From contig KN832875.1 of the NCBI GenBank assembly GCA_000827325.1, positions 310,001 through 374,000 of the forward strand: a stretch of 64,000 bases of DNA, read 5' to 3'. The DNA is from Oidiodendron maius Zn. Lineage: Eukaryota; Ascomycota; Leotiomycetes; Myxotrichaceae. Shown piece after piece: positions 44,374-58,093 of the stretch (its first letter is position 1; every line of letters begins with the position of its first letter). Both the position numbers and the translations under genes were made by a program. The notes beneath the pieces were generated by a model. It did no database searches, had not been told where the DNA came from, and was given only the letters and a program-made list of their open reading frames with translations.

Positions 44374-46743
44374 CTACCCCTCAGTCCCAGAGCTCCTGAA
44401 AGCTGCACAAATGGCGGCGTAATGCTGCGTCAAGTCTACCACGTTCTGCGGCAGGCCAGTTGCCTGGACAAGGCTCTGAATCTTCACTGCCCCTTCATCC
44501 TCGATCAACGTGCGAATAGCAAGCAGCAGCTCAGGCGAAAATTCCGAGTACCACCTATACTGCCAAGTTATTAATCTGACAACAGACGCGATGGTCTCCC
44601 TCGTGTTCTTGTGCTTCTCAAAATCAGCCAGAAGGCCGGTGAGGGCCTTTGGAGAGAACCGGATGGCCAAGCACCTGCGATACGCTTCAACGGCTTCGTC
44701 TTGGTGATGCAGGCGCGCTGCCAATGAGCCGAGAATTTCCCACTCCTCGGCAGACTTCTTATACTGCACGGACTGTGCTTGATATTGTGCCATCTCCGTA
44801 CGCCAGATAGTGTAGATCCTTAAGTCCTCATAGAGAACCATGAAGAGGCTGTCAAGCCAGCGCTCACAGAGGCGCTTGTTATTGAAACGCGATAGTTGCT
44901 CCTCGGTTGCGTCGGCCTAGGTTATGTTAATTTGATATGGGAAATTACAGTAGAGTGAACTAACATCTTCACCACCGCCCTTTACATCTTCTAATGTGAC
45001 TGTGTGGGACGGCTTTTCCACCGAGTTTTCTGCTTCTGATGTATTAAGACCATTCTCTGCCGTCAAACTGGGGCCTGCGGGTTCACCATTCGTGCTCTTC
45101 TCCTCATCGGTGTGTTCTTCGCCGTTTGGCCGTGGACTGGGGCTTCCCCTCAGACCATCCGTGCTGGCATTGCGTTTAGTCGCCGCTTCTGCTTGACCAA
45201 CGTGCGGTTGCTTCTCGCTGCGGTATTCTTCTTCCATAACAAATACATTACTCCGAATCTTCAGCAGCTGATCCCACCCGATCTTTGCAGTCATCTCGGT
45301 GAGAATGCTATATGCGTGTTTAAATGTCCCCTTATACTGAGCGCCTCGTAAGCTTAATAAGGTTGGATGAACCTGCTCGGAATATTTCGATTCCGGCTCG
45401 CTGTCGATTTCATCTAATCGGGTCTCGGGCAGCGTTGGTAGATACACCTCTCTTGGTTCCGGGAGGATTGGCGCATCCTTGTCCTGATATGTAAACATTG
45501 GACATGAGTTTAAGGTTATCAATGCATTCTCCCAATCCTCCATGGCCACATAAACCTCCGCTAACCGTGCCCAGGTGCTGAACTCACTCGGCGCGGCGAT
45601 AGTGCTTCTATCGGCACAGCCAAGAGCCATCCTTAGTCTGTCTTCTTTCAATTCAGGGTTGTTGGGATTATGGGCTTTCTTCTTCAGAAATTCTGCCTGA
45701 GTATCGAGCATAACGTAATCCATTGGAGACGCCTTGACAGACTCGTGTAAAACTCTGACGGCCTGAACTTCCTCATTTCCCATAAACAAGACTTTGGCCA
45801 GGAGAGAGGAGACCTCGACATTTTTCGTCCGTAGCTTTTCGAACAGATTAATCCCAGAGGTAAACCGTCCCGTCGTGTGAAAGTACCTCAGAAGGCCGAC
45901 CGTGAGATGATTCGACACATTATTTGGCACTTGGACCACGGCATCCGACCCGAGTTGCCAGCCTATCTAGATTAGCAATGGGAACGGAACTCTGTACATC
46001 GTTGCGTACCTCGAAAAAATAATTGTTCCGCTGCCTGGAGAAACTTATGTTCCGTGTCTGTACTAGTGATAGGATTGAACCTCCGAACGCCCATTACCTT
46101 TCGTATTGTATCTCCACTTCCATCATCACCATAGGAATATGCACGAAGCACGCTACAGAGATATGTCTCGAGCCATAATTCGTCAGATGTAACCCTCTTG
46201 TCCCCACGTTCATCTATGCAGTAACTCTCGACGGACCCAGGAATGGTGACGTGCACACGCATATCCAGTCGTGAAAAGGCATTATAACAGCTGAATCATA
46301 GTTAGAGAGCTCCCTCCAGTATCCTGACGATTACATACCAATAGAGGCCTTCCACTATTTTTGTTGGAGACTGGTTGGTCTCAGTGTAGGTGAGGGTATT
46401 AATATAGGCTGCTAAGCTGGCGGAAGAGGATGCGTCAACTCCAGTAACATGATGATATACGCCAATCTAGCGATACCTTCTGTCAGCATATGCATGTGCA
46501 ATGGCTTTCGAATCGGGGAGCATACTTGCTTAACGGGATTCCGTGGAGCTTGCTTTGTCAATTGAACAAGGTCCGGAGGCCCAAGCTCCCGCAACGCAGG
46601 GAGAGTTTCCGTTCGCGCATCGATACATTCGTGCAGAACTTCTTCAGTCAACCTAATAGCAAGCTGTCAGCTCTAGGTCTTGGAATATCACCGGGTACAA
46701 CGTCGAGGGGTTTAACTTACTCGGGGACAGCTGGTGCGACCAT
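44374..46743 (-). CDS. Exomer subunit, ChAPs family (Chs6/Bch1/Bud7-like)
   Basis: Six exons (46743-46721, 46652-46526, 46466-46339, 46290-46010, 45962-44965, 44916-44374), 699 residues. The first exon codes only MVAPAVP and part of the next codon; splicing joins it to LTEEVLHECIDARTETLP. Diagnostic ChAPs stretches: RELGPPDLVQLTK, YHHVTGVDASSSASLAAYI, CCYNAFSRLDMRV, VSNHLTVGLLRYFHTTGRF and, late, FNNKRLCERWLDSLFMVLYEDLR. The middle is built of TPR-like helical pairs. A disordered Ser/Glu-rich linker (about residues 450-520) precedes the last helical part. With Chs5 and Arf1, exomer carries cargo such as chitin synthase Chs3 from the trans-Golgi to the plasma membrane. All five introns are 46-69 nt and keep the frame. 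Confidence 0.93.
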
Positions 46744-47887
46744 CCTGGTTTGTACAAGCCTGATTCAATTGTGAATTCGAGGGATCCTAATGCACAAACG
46801 CAAGGGCGGATACGGCTCTTCGAGGAAGAGTCGTGAGGGGCGGTTGCTTTATGTGGTCGTGTTGCTGGGAATGGGTGCTGCTGGATGGACACCGTTCGCT
46901 CTACAATAAGTTCACATTGGAATGACGCACGGGCCACATTATCTAGGGACATTTCAGCCTTGCGATTACGTACACTTCAGGAACACACGAGTTAGACAAA
47001 GAGTTCCTAAGCATGGGAACTTGGGAAGAGTATTGGAGCTGTGAAGGAAGGAAATTTGCCTTCCGAGTCTGGAGGCATCCGCCCTGAAGCTACGTGGGGG
47101 CAGTAAATACCTCTGCGTGCGCCAGTTTGTAGATTGACCTGTTCTTTGTACACGGGCTAACACTCTTTGTCACTCTTAAGAAGTGAATCTAATAGCATGG
47201 TTGTAAACTCCTTGTATAAACCAGTTAATGAGGGTATGCCGAAGAATGAATTTTCTTCGATGTATTTCCTATCTTCAGGAGGAGGGCGGTTTGGCCATCC
47301 TTCCAAGCAAGGGAGATGACGGTAAAATTGAATTGGGCGATTTAAGCGCGCGTTTAATATAAGATACGGCATTCGAGCCGACGGTCGAATCCAAATGAAA
47401 CAGATTCTTCGAAGCTAGACACCTTGCACTCAAGCTAACACCCGACAAACTCACAGCGACGCGGTCTTCTACGTGTTATATTTACCACCCCGGACTATCC
47501 ATGCCTTGAGGCATGTATCCGCGACCCTGCACGCCTAAATACCATCAATATTATTTCGCAACTTAATCACATCCAGCTCGATCCAGGCCCACGACTCCTG
47601 TCTAAAGCGAGACCCACCGTCCAGCGTTGCTCTAGAGCGCCGTACCATCCAATATCAACTCGAAGTCTTCTGCCCCCGATTCCTCATGTTGGTCACTTTT
47701 GCGCTTTGTCCAACAACGCCTGGATTAAACAAGTCGAATTAGATGTTATAAAGGGAGGTTGAATGGTCCGTGCTATATGGTATTGGAGATATCTGTTGTG
47801 AGAAGGCTGTGCAATCCAGACAGAAAGGCCTTTGGTGTTACTGTTGATCTGCTGGATAATTTCATTCATCGCCCTTAAGTAGGAGAA
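46744..47887. other. Divergent promoter region, exomer gene and hir3
   Basis: 1.1 kb between a leftward and a rightward gene. The minus strand has coding-like but unresolved frames at 47157-47372 and 47480-47869 (see findings). No RNA gene or known motif is identified. Confidence 0.4.
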
Positions 47888-50800
47888 ATGGTACGTTCGT
47901 CTGCCACTTTATGTCAGAATGTGTACTAAGAGAAGTTATACAGGCAAGCTTTACTGCTCTTAATATCGAGCCAGACGATCAGATTGATGACGAAGTCGAT
48001 AATACGAAAGAAATACAAGTATTACTTCCTTCCCTCAAATCTCTTTCTAACTAACACGTTATGCAGATAGAAGATGCCCTCAAACTTTATCAAACGGCCC
48101 TTAAGCTGCATTCTCAAGGCTCAACTCTATATCCACAAGCAGCAGAAGCATACAGCAACCTCTTCAAGTCGGATATTTTCAAGTACCCCGAAAGCGTCAC
48201 CGAATTTACGAGAATAGACGAGCATCCGGAGTTGGAGCTTGTTGATACGTCGTTTCCGCTTGTCCTTGATCTTGCAGCAGCAGAAGCCGATGCCAGCTCT
48301 TTGCCTCAGGTGTTATATCTGTCCTTCAAGAATCATGGACAGTTTATATTGGACTGCGTTAAGTCTCGTCTTCAACACCCTGATCTGCCATCAGATCAGC
48401 AGCTAGATGAGGCTGCTCTGCGTTACCAAGGCCTTGCAGCTATTGATAACTTCACCCTCGCACTAGCTAGGGACGAATCTGACACAGAGTTATGGCGACG
48501 CACTGCACGTGTAGCTGCTATGCTAGGGAGTAAGAGAATATCGCGCTATTGTCTGGAAGCTGCGGTTGAGGTTGACGATGACCCGACTGTTGCAGAAGTA
48601 GATCCAGCATCATTAGAAGAAGGCTTTGCAGGAGAACAGCTCAAAGAGCGACTGGAAGTAATCTCCGATGAGGTTGCTCTATCTCATCCTATTATGACTC
48701 CATTTCTGAAGAAGGCAATTCCCCAATTTCTGAAGAAGCACATGGACCCTTACCCATACCTTCCTGATCCTAGTATGCTTCATGGAAATGATCCAATGAG
48801 CATGACTCAATCCGAATCCAGTCAGCCAAGGACCGTGATCGAAGTTCCCGAGAAGAGTTGGATTGCTCTAGGAGACGCGCTTGTCATGCTGACAATATCT
48901 CCACTAGGTTATTCCGGAGCTGCAGCTGTCATTCGGCTTCCAGAAACTGCTGAGCATCTCGAACAGCGAAATAAGTCCACGGAGACAAACCCCAATGACC
49001 AGCTAATGAATGATATAGAGTTGACAGCGTCGCCAGTCGTTGAAAGTTCAGATGCTCTCCCAACTGCCTTTAATGTGTTAAAAGACGATCCACCCGTTGA
49101 AAATATCACGACGACAACTGTTCCGCTAAATGATGAGCGTGAGCGTTCACAAAGCATCTCTCTTCCAACCAGGAAACGATCCCAGTCTGCGGCCGGTATT
49201 CGCGATACTCCTGAAGATGATAGCGGAACACAAAAAAGGAGCAAGCGTATTCGGAACCGTGATACGACTGCGGAAATTGACCCTACTACCCAATATGCGG
49301 AGCAACTAAAGGAATTCGTAGAGGCTGACGAAGCCCTTTTTACCTTTGCAAGTGGTTTGCTTACACAACTTGGTGTGGATGATTTGGGCACCCTGCCCGA
49401 GCTTCAGTCCGTATTATCTAGCCAAGGGGGTCCGGACACGGTGGACACGATATCGAACACCGCTGTTAGAGACTTGTGGAGTATGTTAAAAAATTGGGAT
49501 GACGACAAGGCATCAACGTTCCAAAATGCAAATGCGGCAGAGATACTCGGATCATCATCAGGAGGAGGTGCAAATGCTGGCTTGGCAGCGTTCCTTGAAC
49601 ATTCCAAATCTGGGCCGCAGAAAATCAACCCGGGAGCAACATTCGATGCCACGGAAGGGATTGATTTGTTCGCGAGTCAAGTAGAGGGCAGCTGGATGTC
49701 CCCTCAAGATATTGTCTTTGCGTGGTTGTGCATCGTCTTGGCCACCTATCGGCTAAGTATTTGGCCTGATGATCTAAAAGGAACCGTCGTCCGTGCCATC
49801 AGTTTTGCTGATCCCGAGATTTTCGAGCGCATCATTTTGGAAGTTGAGAGTATCAATACGCGAACTGGTGACATGAAAAGGCTACGAGATCTCCAAGAAA
49901 TGACGCAAACACTATTCGAACTTCATTTAGACATCTACTCTAGAATCACAAATCCTAGTAGTATTGTCCACTATGAAACGAGGGTTATGACTAAGGAGCG
50001 ATTGGATCGATGGGCCAAATTTGCTGCTGAGGTTATCCAGTCAAATGCACCCGAGCCTGAGGACGAACTATCACTGAGGTACCTTTGGACTTCCGTCTTC
50101 TATGCTACCATGGCTGAGAGTGTCTCTCGCGAGCACAGCGTCCTCTGCTGGTCTGATTTAAAGAGTCTACTCAATGAAACAGGAAACCCGATTCTCGAGC
50201 TTCCGAATAATGCCGTTATGCCTGAGATCTCGGCGGCAGCGGCAGAGCGGGAAGTGTCCAGACTTATGACAATGGATTTCTTTTATAATCTGTTTCAAAC
50301 GGACACGTCAAACCCAGCAGCCATCATTGAAACGTTGGAGCCAGTGCTGGATCCCCAGTCAGCGTGTGAGCCAGCCGATTCAGCGGCTGGTGAAATTGCT
50401 GTGGCGTCCGACTCGGATAGCACGCCAGCAGCCCTTCGTGACATGTGGAAGTTCTTGAAGACAGGCAGCACGTCATTGCGTCTTTTCCTGTGGCAGCGAC
50501 TCCGAGAAGCGTATTCCAGTATTCAATATAGTACCAAGGTGTTCTCCTGCTACTTGAAAAGTATTGAGATCATCGTCGCTGACCTTCGGAGCGAAGAATA
50601 TGTCCATTCCGCTGACGAGCCTCGTCACCATCAAATGCTATTATGGCTAAAGGCTTTGGATGAGTTACTGGTAAAATCTTTGACTATTGCCTTAAATGAT
50701 TCTTCTACCTGCTTTGAAATCATTGACGAACGTCATATCAAATCGACTTGTGCAGCAATCGCACAACTCAATCGAATCCTCCATGGCGCAGCAATCTTTG

Positions 50801-53671
50801 ATGATGAGGTCAGGGTTGGAATGACCCAAGTGCCTCAGAACCCTGCGTATGCTCCGCATGGTTCATTCAGCGGTTTTGTTAATAAGCTTCGAGAGATGCA
50901 AGTGCGTACTTGGGCTCTGCAATACTCCATGGTTAAGGAGGCGCTGACCCAGAACCGGGAACTCTTCCCGACTCCGGACACTATCCTACCGGACTTTTTA
51001 ACGCATATCCACTACCCGTTGGGATTACGAAAGTTCTGTAAAGCGTCTAATAAAATATTCTTGAAAATGATGAAAGTTGAGATGATACGGTTGAAGCCGG
51101 CGAACAAATGGGAAGATTATCTCGGGCAGGTGCTTTTCGACCTTTATGGTATCAAGCTTGGTGTTGGCACATACTTACTCGAAGAACATGGATGTCCCAC
51201 AGAACCACTGGATAGACGTACTGTCTTAAATATTGCTGAGCAAATCATCACACTCGCAAATACAATGTCGCTGAAGGATCTTTTGAAGCACGAGCTGCGT
51301 GCTACGATCGAGAGGATGCAAACAGCCATTGGCCCTGCTAAGTCGACTCCACAAATGACACATAATCTTCGCAATATTACCGAATACATCAAAGGCTCTA
51401 TTCGTCCCCTCGACATGTACCAGGCTTTGAAGGGCCAAGTTCAAATCGACTGCACGCCTGTTCTAGGAGTAGATAACGGTATTGCAGACAAAGGCTGGTA
51501 TTTTCTTCAGGGTATGATCGCGCTTACAAAGTTCCGCTCACAAAAGAGGCTTGGTCCAGGTGGACAGACAGATGATATGCGGGTCAGCGCAACATTCATG
51601 AGGTTGCAACTTCAGTATACTATGGATCATTGGGAGACATGGTATCGTCTTGCACAATGTTTCGACTTTGAGCTGGAGGACGAAGTCATGTGGAGCGCGG
51701 ACAAAATTAATAATCACCGCCCCGAGTTGGTTCGAATGCAGCGTGGAGCTATTCACTGCTATATCATGGCAGTGTCAACCGCTATTCGGACGGCAGATGA
51801 CTCGCTTGATACAGCAAAGAAGCTTTCGGAGATGTACCACAACTTTGGAATGCGCCTCTACGCCTCCTCGCGTGAACCGTTTACAATGGAAGCTTTCTAT
51901 GTCGACGAGTTTGAACGGCACTTTAGCGGGGCCCAAGGCATGTATAAGAAGCCTTTGCATACGGAGATGAGCCGCTTTAAGCTGTGGATGTATACTGCTC
52001 AACTGTTCAAAAAGGCGATGACAGATGGGCCAAATAATTGGATGTAAGTAGCCCACAAACCCGTGCTACGCGATATAACTGACCTTCAGGAACCATTACA
52101 TGCAAGGAAAGTGTCTATGGAAAGCATATTATAGAGTTAGCGACGATTGGGCTGCGACAGAGCGTGTCATCAAGCCATCTGTTCAGTCCGTGCTCAATGC
52201 TTTTGTGAAGGCAATTGATACAGTCCCACGGCCAAAGGATAGTCGCCAGGAACCTATTCTTGAACCGCACTACAAGCTTGTTTCAGTTGTTCACAAATTA
52301 GTTATAAAAGGGGATATGCAACCACAAGCTGGTGTTGATCTGTTACAAGAACAGCCATTCAAGATCCGCAAAGGCGAGAGTATTACCGTAAAGGATCTTG
52401 AGGAGTGGGAGCCTTTCATATTGGAATCTGTCCGCAATCTTCGAAACGCCGATAAAACACACTGGCATCATCGTATCATTGCCCGCGTTGCAAGTATCTT
52501 GTACGATGACAGCAAACCTGAATATGTCCAAGCGGTCGCTGCTCGCGCCGAATTCCGCGACTCTATATTCACAAAGACAATGCATATTCAAGTCTGGAAG
52601 CCCGAAGCCGAACGGCCAGGCAGACATTGTGTATATATGGAGCGATATGTACGATTTATGATGAATATCCTGTCAGCCCTCAACGATAAATCCAATATGG
52701 AGTTACTGGTCAAGAGGGTACGAAAAAAGGGAAATGAGCTTTTTCACTTCAACAAAGTCTGGAATGATTGTTGCGGTGCTTATCTGCGTTTGATCCGCCG
52801 CGCCAGCCAGATACCCATCAGTATGGATGAGGTATTTAAGACCATTCCCACAGAAGAGTTTGAAAACTTTTCTGAGCGCTTGGCTCACTGGATCAATGAT
52901 CCAAAGGTCTCTCACCCAGCGCTCGACGCTCTACGTGAAGCCACTGAACTAAAGAAGACAAACGCGAATCAAATGAAATCCACACCTATCGACGATCTGA
53001 TCAACGATGCTTGGGCCGTTCTCTATACCCAGGTGGCACAAACGCTTCCTGGTCCTGAGCCCTCATCGTTGCGGCAGCCTCAGCCAATTGCAGCCAATGA
53101 TGGAGTTGCACCGAGATCACTTGGTCCAATGGGCCTTAATACGCTGGTTATGAATATGGATGGCACTCAAATTCCAGTCCCAGTCACGTTCGCCAGCTCA
53201 TCCGAGCACTCCCGGGCTCGAAAGGTCGGTATATCTCGTCGTGAAGTGCTGCGCAAAGCCGAGTCGGCGGTGAATCGAGCCCCTGACGCGCCCAGACCCC
53301 TGGCGCCATCGGCGGCAAGATCCCGTAATTCAGAGCCTAACTCAGCGATTCTGGGTCCTGGCGGTCCTGGTCCAGAAGGTCTACCAATTGGGAAAGTTGA
53401 GAACCCTGCCCTGCAGAACATTAGGGACGATGAGAACATGGACCACAGCAAGCTGGAGAGCGAACAGTCAGCTCCAGGAAGTCTTCACGATAGCGCAGAC
53501 GATGAGAGCGATTTGAGTGAGACCGTGGACGAAGATGGGGACCCCACAATGATGTTCCCTGGACTTATGGCGAAGAATCCTTCGGAGACTAAGCATGAGG
53601 GTGTCAACATGCCGGCTGTGAATGGGACTGCGAAGCCCCCAGATTCAGGCAGAGAACATGGAAATGTATGA
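47888..53671 (+). CDS. hir3: Hir3, histone transcription regulator / HIR histone chaperone subunit
   Basis: Four exons (47888-47890, 47944-48018, 48067-52043, 52090-53671), 1878 residues, as expected for Hir3 (orthologue of human CABIN1). The coding part of exon 1 is the ATG alone. Exons 2 and 3 then give the conserved N-terminus ASFTALNIEPDD..DNTKEIQ and IEDALKLYQTALKLHSQG. The protein is a long alpha-helical TPR-like scaffold with matching blocks EAYSNLFKSDIFKYPES, LWRRTARVAAMLGSKRISR, HWETWYRLAQCFDFELEDEV and YMQGKCLWKAYYRV. Two acidic disordered stretches lie at about 280-400 and the C-terminus. With Hir1, Hir2 and Hpc2 it deposits H3-H4 independently of replication and represses histone genes; it works in the nucleus. 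The introns are 53, 48 and 46 nt. Confidence 0.95.
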
Positions 53672-54236
53672 TATTGTGAAAGGGAATCTCATGTAAAATA
53701 TCCTGGCGTTGATTTGGGAATTGCAGTGGCCTCGCCGGGCGTTGGCATGGAATGACTAGACGTTATCTAGGTAGGCATGTCTGGCATTATTCTGTAGCAA
53801 GGTATATGAACAAAGTGCATGCTTAGCAGTGTTAATACACAGATTCTAATTCGGCGGAGACCACCAATGATAGTATAGTGTCCTGTACACATATCGCTAG
53901 CTTTGCCTGATTTCATCATGTAAGATCGTGTACACTTTCTTTCTACTGTCATTGATTACTTTCATACTATTGGCGGATACCTCAGATCTGGTTATATGGT
54001 GCCTCGAACACATTTCATAGCATACATTCACTCTCATCTCCATAAATATTGCAGCGATGAGAAGATATAACCATGCAAGCCCATAACGTCCCCTCTCATG
54101 TCTGACTAAATTGACATAAGTTTTAATTAATTTCATCCATTCTGGGTATCTCCTGAACCCCGCACGAATATAACCCCAATATGACTATGTACAGATATTT
54201 ATGTACATCCGTAATGCTAAACAAAATATGAATATA
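53672..54236. other. Convergent 3' spacer, hir3 and GH72
   Basis: 0.57 kb of AT-rich DNA between two converging genes, expected to hold both 3' untranslated regions. No coding frame is convincing. Confidence 0.5.
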
Positions 54237-55675
54237 TCATACAAAAAAAAGTGCGATAGCAGCAAACGCTAAAGGTGCTCCTGCAAAAGCGCCTAACCTC
54301 TCGGCTCCGTTAGGTTTCGACGAACTGGTCTGGCTGGCAGAGGCAGCCGACGTCTGAGACCCAGTTTGACCTATAGATGAGGGAGTCAGCTAAGATTTAT
54401 TTCCAGAGGTAGGAAAGCTCAAAGAATTCAACGTACTCGCGACGGTTGTTTCTGCTGTAAATCCCGATGGGGTTGGTCCTGCAGAAGGTGATTCGGTTGG
54501 GATCTGCTTGTTATTTGCGGCAGCTTGGTTAACAATCTTCGAACCGAGAGTTGGAATCGGTGGGTTGCCATTCACAGCCCATGCACCTGCCGTGCTGGAG
54601 GGACAAGCAGGAGGCGAGAGCGACGGGGTATAGGCAGACTCTGCAACGCCAGACGGCGTGATGGTCTTCCACTGTCCAGCTAGATTGCTGTAGTCTGGCT
54701 GGATAGGGGTGGGCTTGTTATCACCATAGATCTCTCCGTTGCTGCCGTATGACACCAGACCATAATCATTCGTTTCCTGAACCCACTCGTAGATTATGGA
54801 GCCTGACCAGGTACCGACCATGTCCGGACCGAAGATCGCTGCCTGATCATTAAAGGTTCGCGCGCCCCCAACGTTGCAACCTGTCTCAGAGAAGAAGATG
54901 GGAATGCTATATCCCTCCGACATTGCCTGAAGGTTGGCATAACCAGAAGATTGATAGGTCGCGTCTCCGCACCATTCGTAGGAGTTCAAGCCGTAGAAGT
55001 CAATGGACTTATTGATATCATCGCCACACGCCAGATAGTTCTGCAAGGCCGGTCGAAGCTCAGCGATATCAGCTGCGGAGTACCCCATTGGGATCGAGCG
55101 ATATTTCTTAGCAGCCATGTAAGCCTTCATGTCCGCAACGGCGGCCTTGACATAAGGCGCGCTAGGTGACCCGGCAAGGGTGTTGATGACCTCGTTTCCG
55201 ATCCAGAAGCCTGCAAGATTGTCATACTGCTGGAAGACATCCATGACTTGGGTGAAGGCAATGAATTGCTCGGCAGTCCAGGTCGGGGCCGTTTGCTCAA
55301 TGGTAGTGTTGAAGGTGTCTAGGTCCAGCCAGACGTAGATACCATTCTGAGAGAAGACGTCCATGCAGCCATCATGGTTTGCATAGGGATCAACGTGGTA
55401 GACACGGATTGAGTTGGTGCCGATTACAGCCATAGACTCTGCATCCATGGTGCATTGTGTGATATCGACAAGAGGGTCGGCGGGAGTGCCTTGATATGCC
55501 ACACCTGATGTTGTGAGTCTGGCTTCTACACAGATATACAAGATCTCGTACCTTTGATGAAGAATTGCTGTCCGTCAGCAAAGAACTTGGCGCCCTTGAC
55601 CGAGATGGTTGGGAGAGAATTGGCGGCGGCGAGAGTAAGGCCGGTAAGGGCTAGAAGAGAGCGGAAGGAAACCAT
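54237..55675 (-). CDS. GPI-anchored GH72 beta-1,3-glucanosyltransferase (Gas/Gel family)
   Basis: Three exons (55675-55552, 55504-54437, 54370-54237), 441 residues. Signal peptide MVSFRSLLALTGLTLAAANS, then ISVKGAKFFADGQQFFIKG. The GH72 barrel has the acid/base Glu146 in GFWIGNEVIN and the nucleophile Glu248 in IFFSETGCN, with the conserved GTNSIRVYHVDP and INKSIDFYGLNSYEWCGD. A Ser/Thr-rich stretch follows. The third exon supplies the GPI signal: a small-residue cleavage zone near KPNGAERLG and the hydrophobic end GAPLAFAAIALFFV. Without splicing at donor GTACGT (54436) the protein would stop before this tail. There is no X8/CBM43 module, so it belongs to the shorter Gel1-like group. It cuts and rejoins beta-1,3-glucan chains in the cell wall. 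Confidence 0.93.
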
Positions 55676-58093
55676 GTTGCTGGAAACGAATTGAGGTTGA
55701 CGTTTTTGATTTTTCTAGAGACGCGCGATTCAATGTGACAGATGAACACGATTCGGATCTAACCCAGCCTCAAACAATACAACGAGGCTCCAAGTTTGAG
55801 TAAAGAACGGACAGGGCGACACTGTACTAAGTAGGTCTTTCCCCGAACAAAAGAGAGGTAGAGACTGGCTTCTCTACTCCTCGGCAATAGCAGGAATGAG
55901 AGACGAGAAGAATGACGCTCCACAAAGCGAGCGCAAGAACCGAACAAAAATCACGACAGATGAAGATGAGCCTCTCCCCAGAAACGGGGGGCTGTCTCGG
56001 TACTTTAACGCCGTATTCCTGAGATGAAGGACAGCGGGCAGGGACTCTCGGCGCTGCACCGGTCCCTGTTCGCCCCCCGTGGAACTACTAGCCATCGATA
56101 GGATAATTATCCTATCCACACCAGTTCCTGAGGGACAGGGGAGGACAGACCATCACTGCGATGGGAATCTGCGAGCAGGGGATTGACACGGTTGGGCTCT
56201 TTCAGGGCGTCCCGGACCAACGAGAGGCTTCTTCTCAGCTTGCTGACGTGAATGGAATGCGGCAACTGATTATGCGCAATCATGTCAACGGTCGGCGGAA
56301 GGATTTGAGGCGTGGAGCCACCATGCCTCAGGGGTGCAGAGGGCAAGAGTCGAGAGGGAGCCTTTGGGTCGCGCCCAGTAGGAAAGCTGGGGATTAAGGG
56401 GGAGGCTTGAAGTTACACTGAGCTGGAGCTACGATGTGCTGATCTCTGGTCCGTCCACTCACAATGCGGTGGGTGGCTGTCATGGGGTTTTGGGGTCCTG
56501 GGCGTTTCGAGTTCAGATGCCAAGCCACAGCGCGGGGCATTATTTCCGGGAGCAGAGTGGCACTCAAATGATCAATACCTGTACAGTAATGGGTAGTGGC
56601 GCTCTTGAATCGACTCTGTTGGTTGGGGCTGGAGAGAGGTGAGAGAATGTCTTCAGCCATTCCACGACGTGTCTATCTTGGGAGTTCCCAACTCCCATTT
56701 TAAACTCTGGCTCTGGGGACAAAGAGTCGTTCTCTTTCATCAGTCGGTCCGGACTTGTTGGCTGGTATGGCTTGCAGGATACGAAGCTACGCACAGTGCG
56801 CGCTCAAGCAGTCTAATTAGCTGTCTGGTCCGGCGTGGTGTTTTAATGGCAATGCCAGAGCGATCGCCTCATTCTCAGTAGTGCTGCTCCATCGAAGTGG
56901 TTCCTCGTACCACGGAGATGGACATCATTCAGAACGAAATTATCGTCCTGACCTTCCACATTAGTCCGGACAGGCCTGTTCTCTAAGGATCCTTAGAGTA
57001 ATAATCGCTGGCGTTACTCTGGATTTTCCTGCAGATCCTCCACTGTCAAGCAGCACCAACGAGATGTCCACATCAGAGCATTCTCCTATTAACTTATACC
57101 ACTTCTACGGTGGCACATAATGTTCTACATTCCATCATTTCAATATTTCAAGTGCTACTCTTCTACTTTCTCGTGACTTGGCCGCATTTCCGCCGCCTCT
57201 CAGCCTTCTCGTATTACCCTTGCTCCCCCCATCGCCGTCACTTCAGGCCAATTCATATACGAGGTATGCAATACAACCTATCTACGAACTGCTAGACTTA
57301 TTTCTTCTCGGCATGGAAATCGACGGGAAGAGTAGCTTTTCAACTCGTCAAGTCCTCAACGTGACACTTCAGTGCTTGCAGAGCATGGTCACGTGATACC
57401 CATTTCCAACTCAAATGGCTCATCTGCACTCATGGCAATGACATGGGGGCTGAATCCAAGGACGTGCAAATTTAGGCAAAGCGAACTGTGAGGTGCCAGC
57501 AGTGTGAACCGAGAAGCTGAGGAGCTGGAATAGCAGGCTACCTACCACCGAATCTCTCTTGCTAACCCACCGGTCTGGCCTTGCCACTTTGCGCCTCAAT
57601 AGTCAAGTGACTATTCGGGTCATTCAGCCCTTAAAGGCTTGAGAACTTAATCGCAGTGCGGCACATGGCTTCGACAACTCGTTGATGCGTCCAAGTGACT
57701 TTAGGTATTATCTTGCTGAGACAGAGGGTCATGTGTTCCATCTCTCAAGTCGGTACACGGAGTTGACTCAAGCCTCGTTCAAAACTTCATCCATATTTAA
57801 CCTATATCGCATCGCCTGGACATATGGATCGTAATCACATTGCAAAGTCAGCCAGCTAAGGTTCCATAAGCTCGGTGGAGCTACCGATATGCTCTGGTAT
57901 TATGAGTGGTGCACAAGATGCTCACGATATATACTGTAGATAGCGGTTGTGGCTTATTACTTTCATCCTTTCGCATTCCATTTCCTCTAGCCCTCATTAA
58001 ATCCAAAGCTCTTGTACTCAGGTCCATTACATTTTAGAAGTTATTTGATGCAGTAATAAACGTTGCATAGTTTACCTCTTTACCTCAAAACCC
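55676..58093. other. Divergent promoter region, GH72 and the PLC-like gene
   Basis: 2.4 kb between a leftward and a rightward gene. Several frames of 60-90 codons occur on both strands, none with recognisable features or good splice context. No RNA gene or repeat identified. Confidence 0.45.

Noticed and set aside
46071-46090. GATTGAACC as a reverse tRNA B box
   Set aside because: It lies inside exomer exon 4 and has no A box or acceptor stem around it.
46653-46952. ATG frame of 99 codons (MSLDNVARAS) as the exomer start
   Set aside because: Its frame does not join ELTEEV through the strong GTAAGT donor. The ATG at 46743 in another frame does and gives the conserved N-terminus.
48909-49391. 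160-codon minus-strand frame
   Set aside because: Antisense to the acidic disordered part of Hir3.
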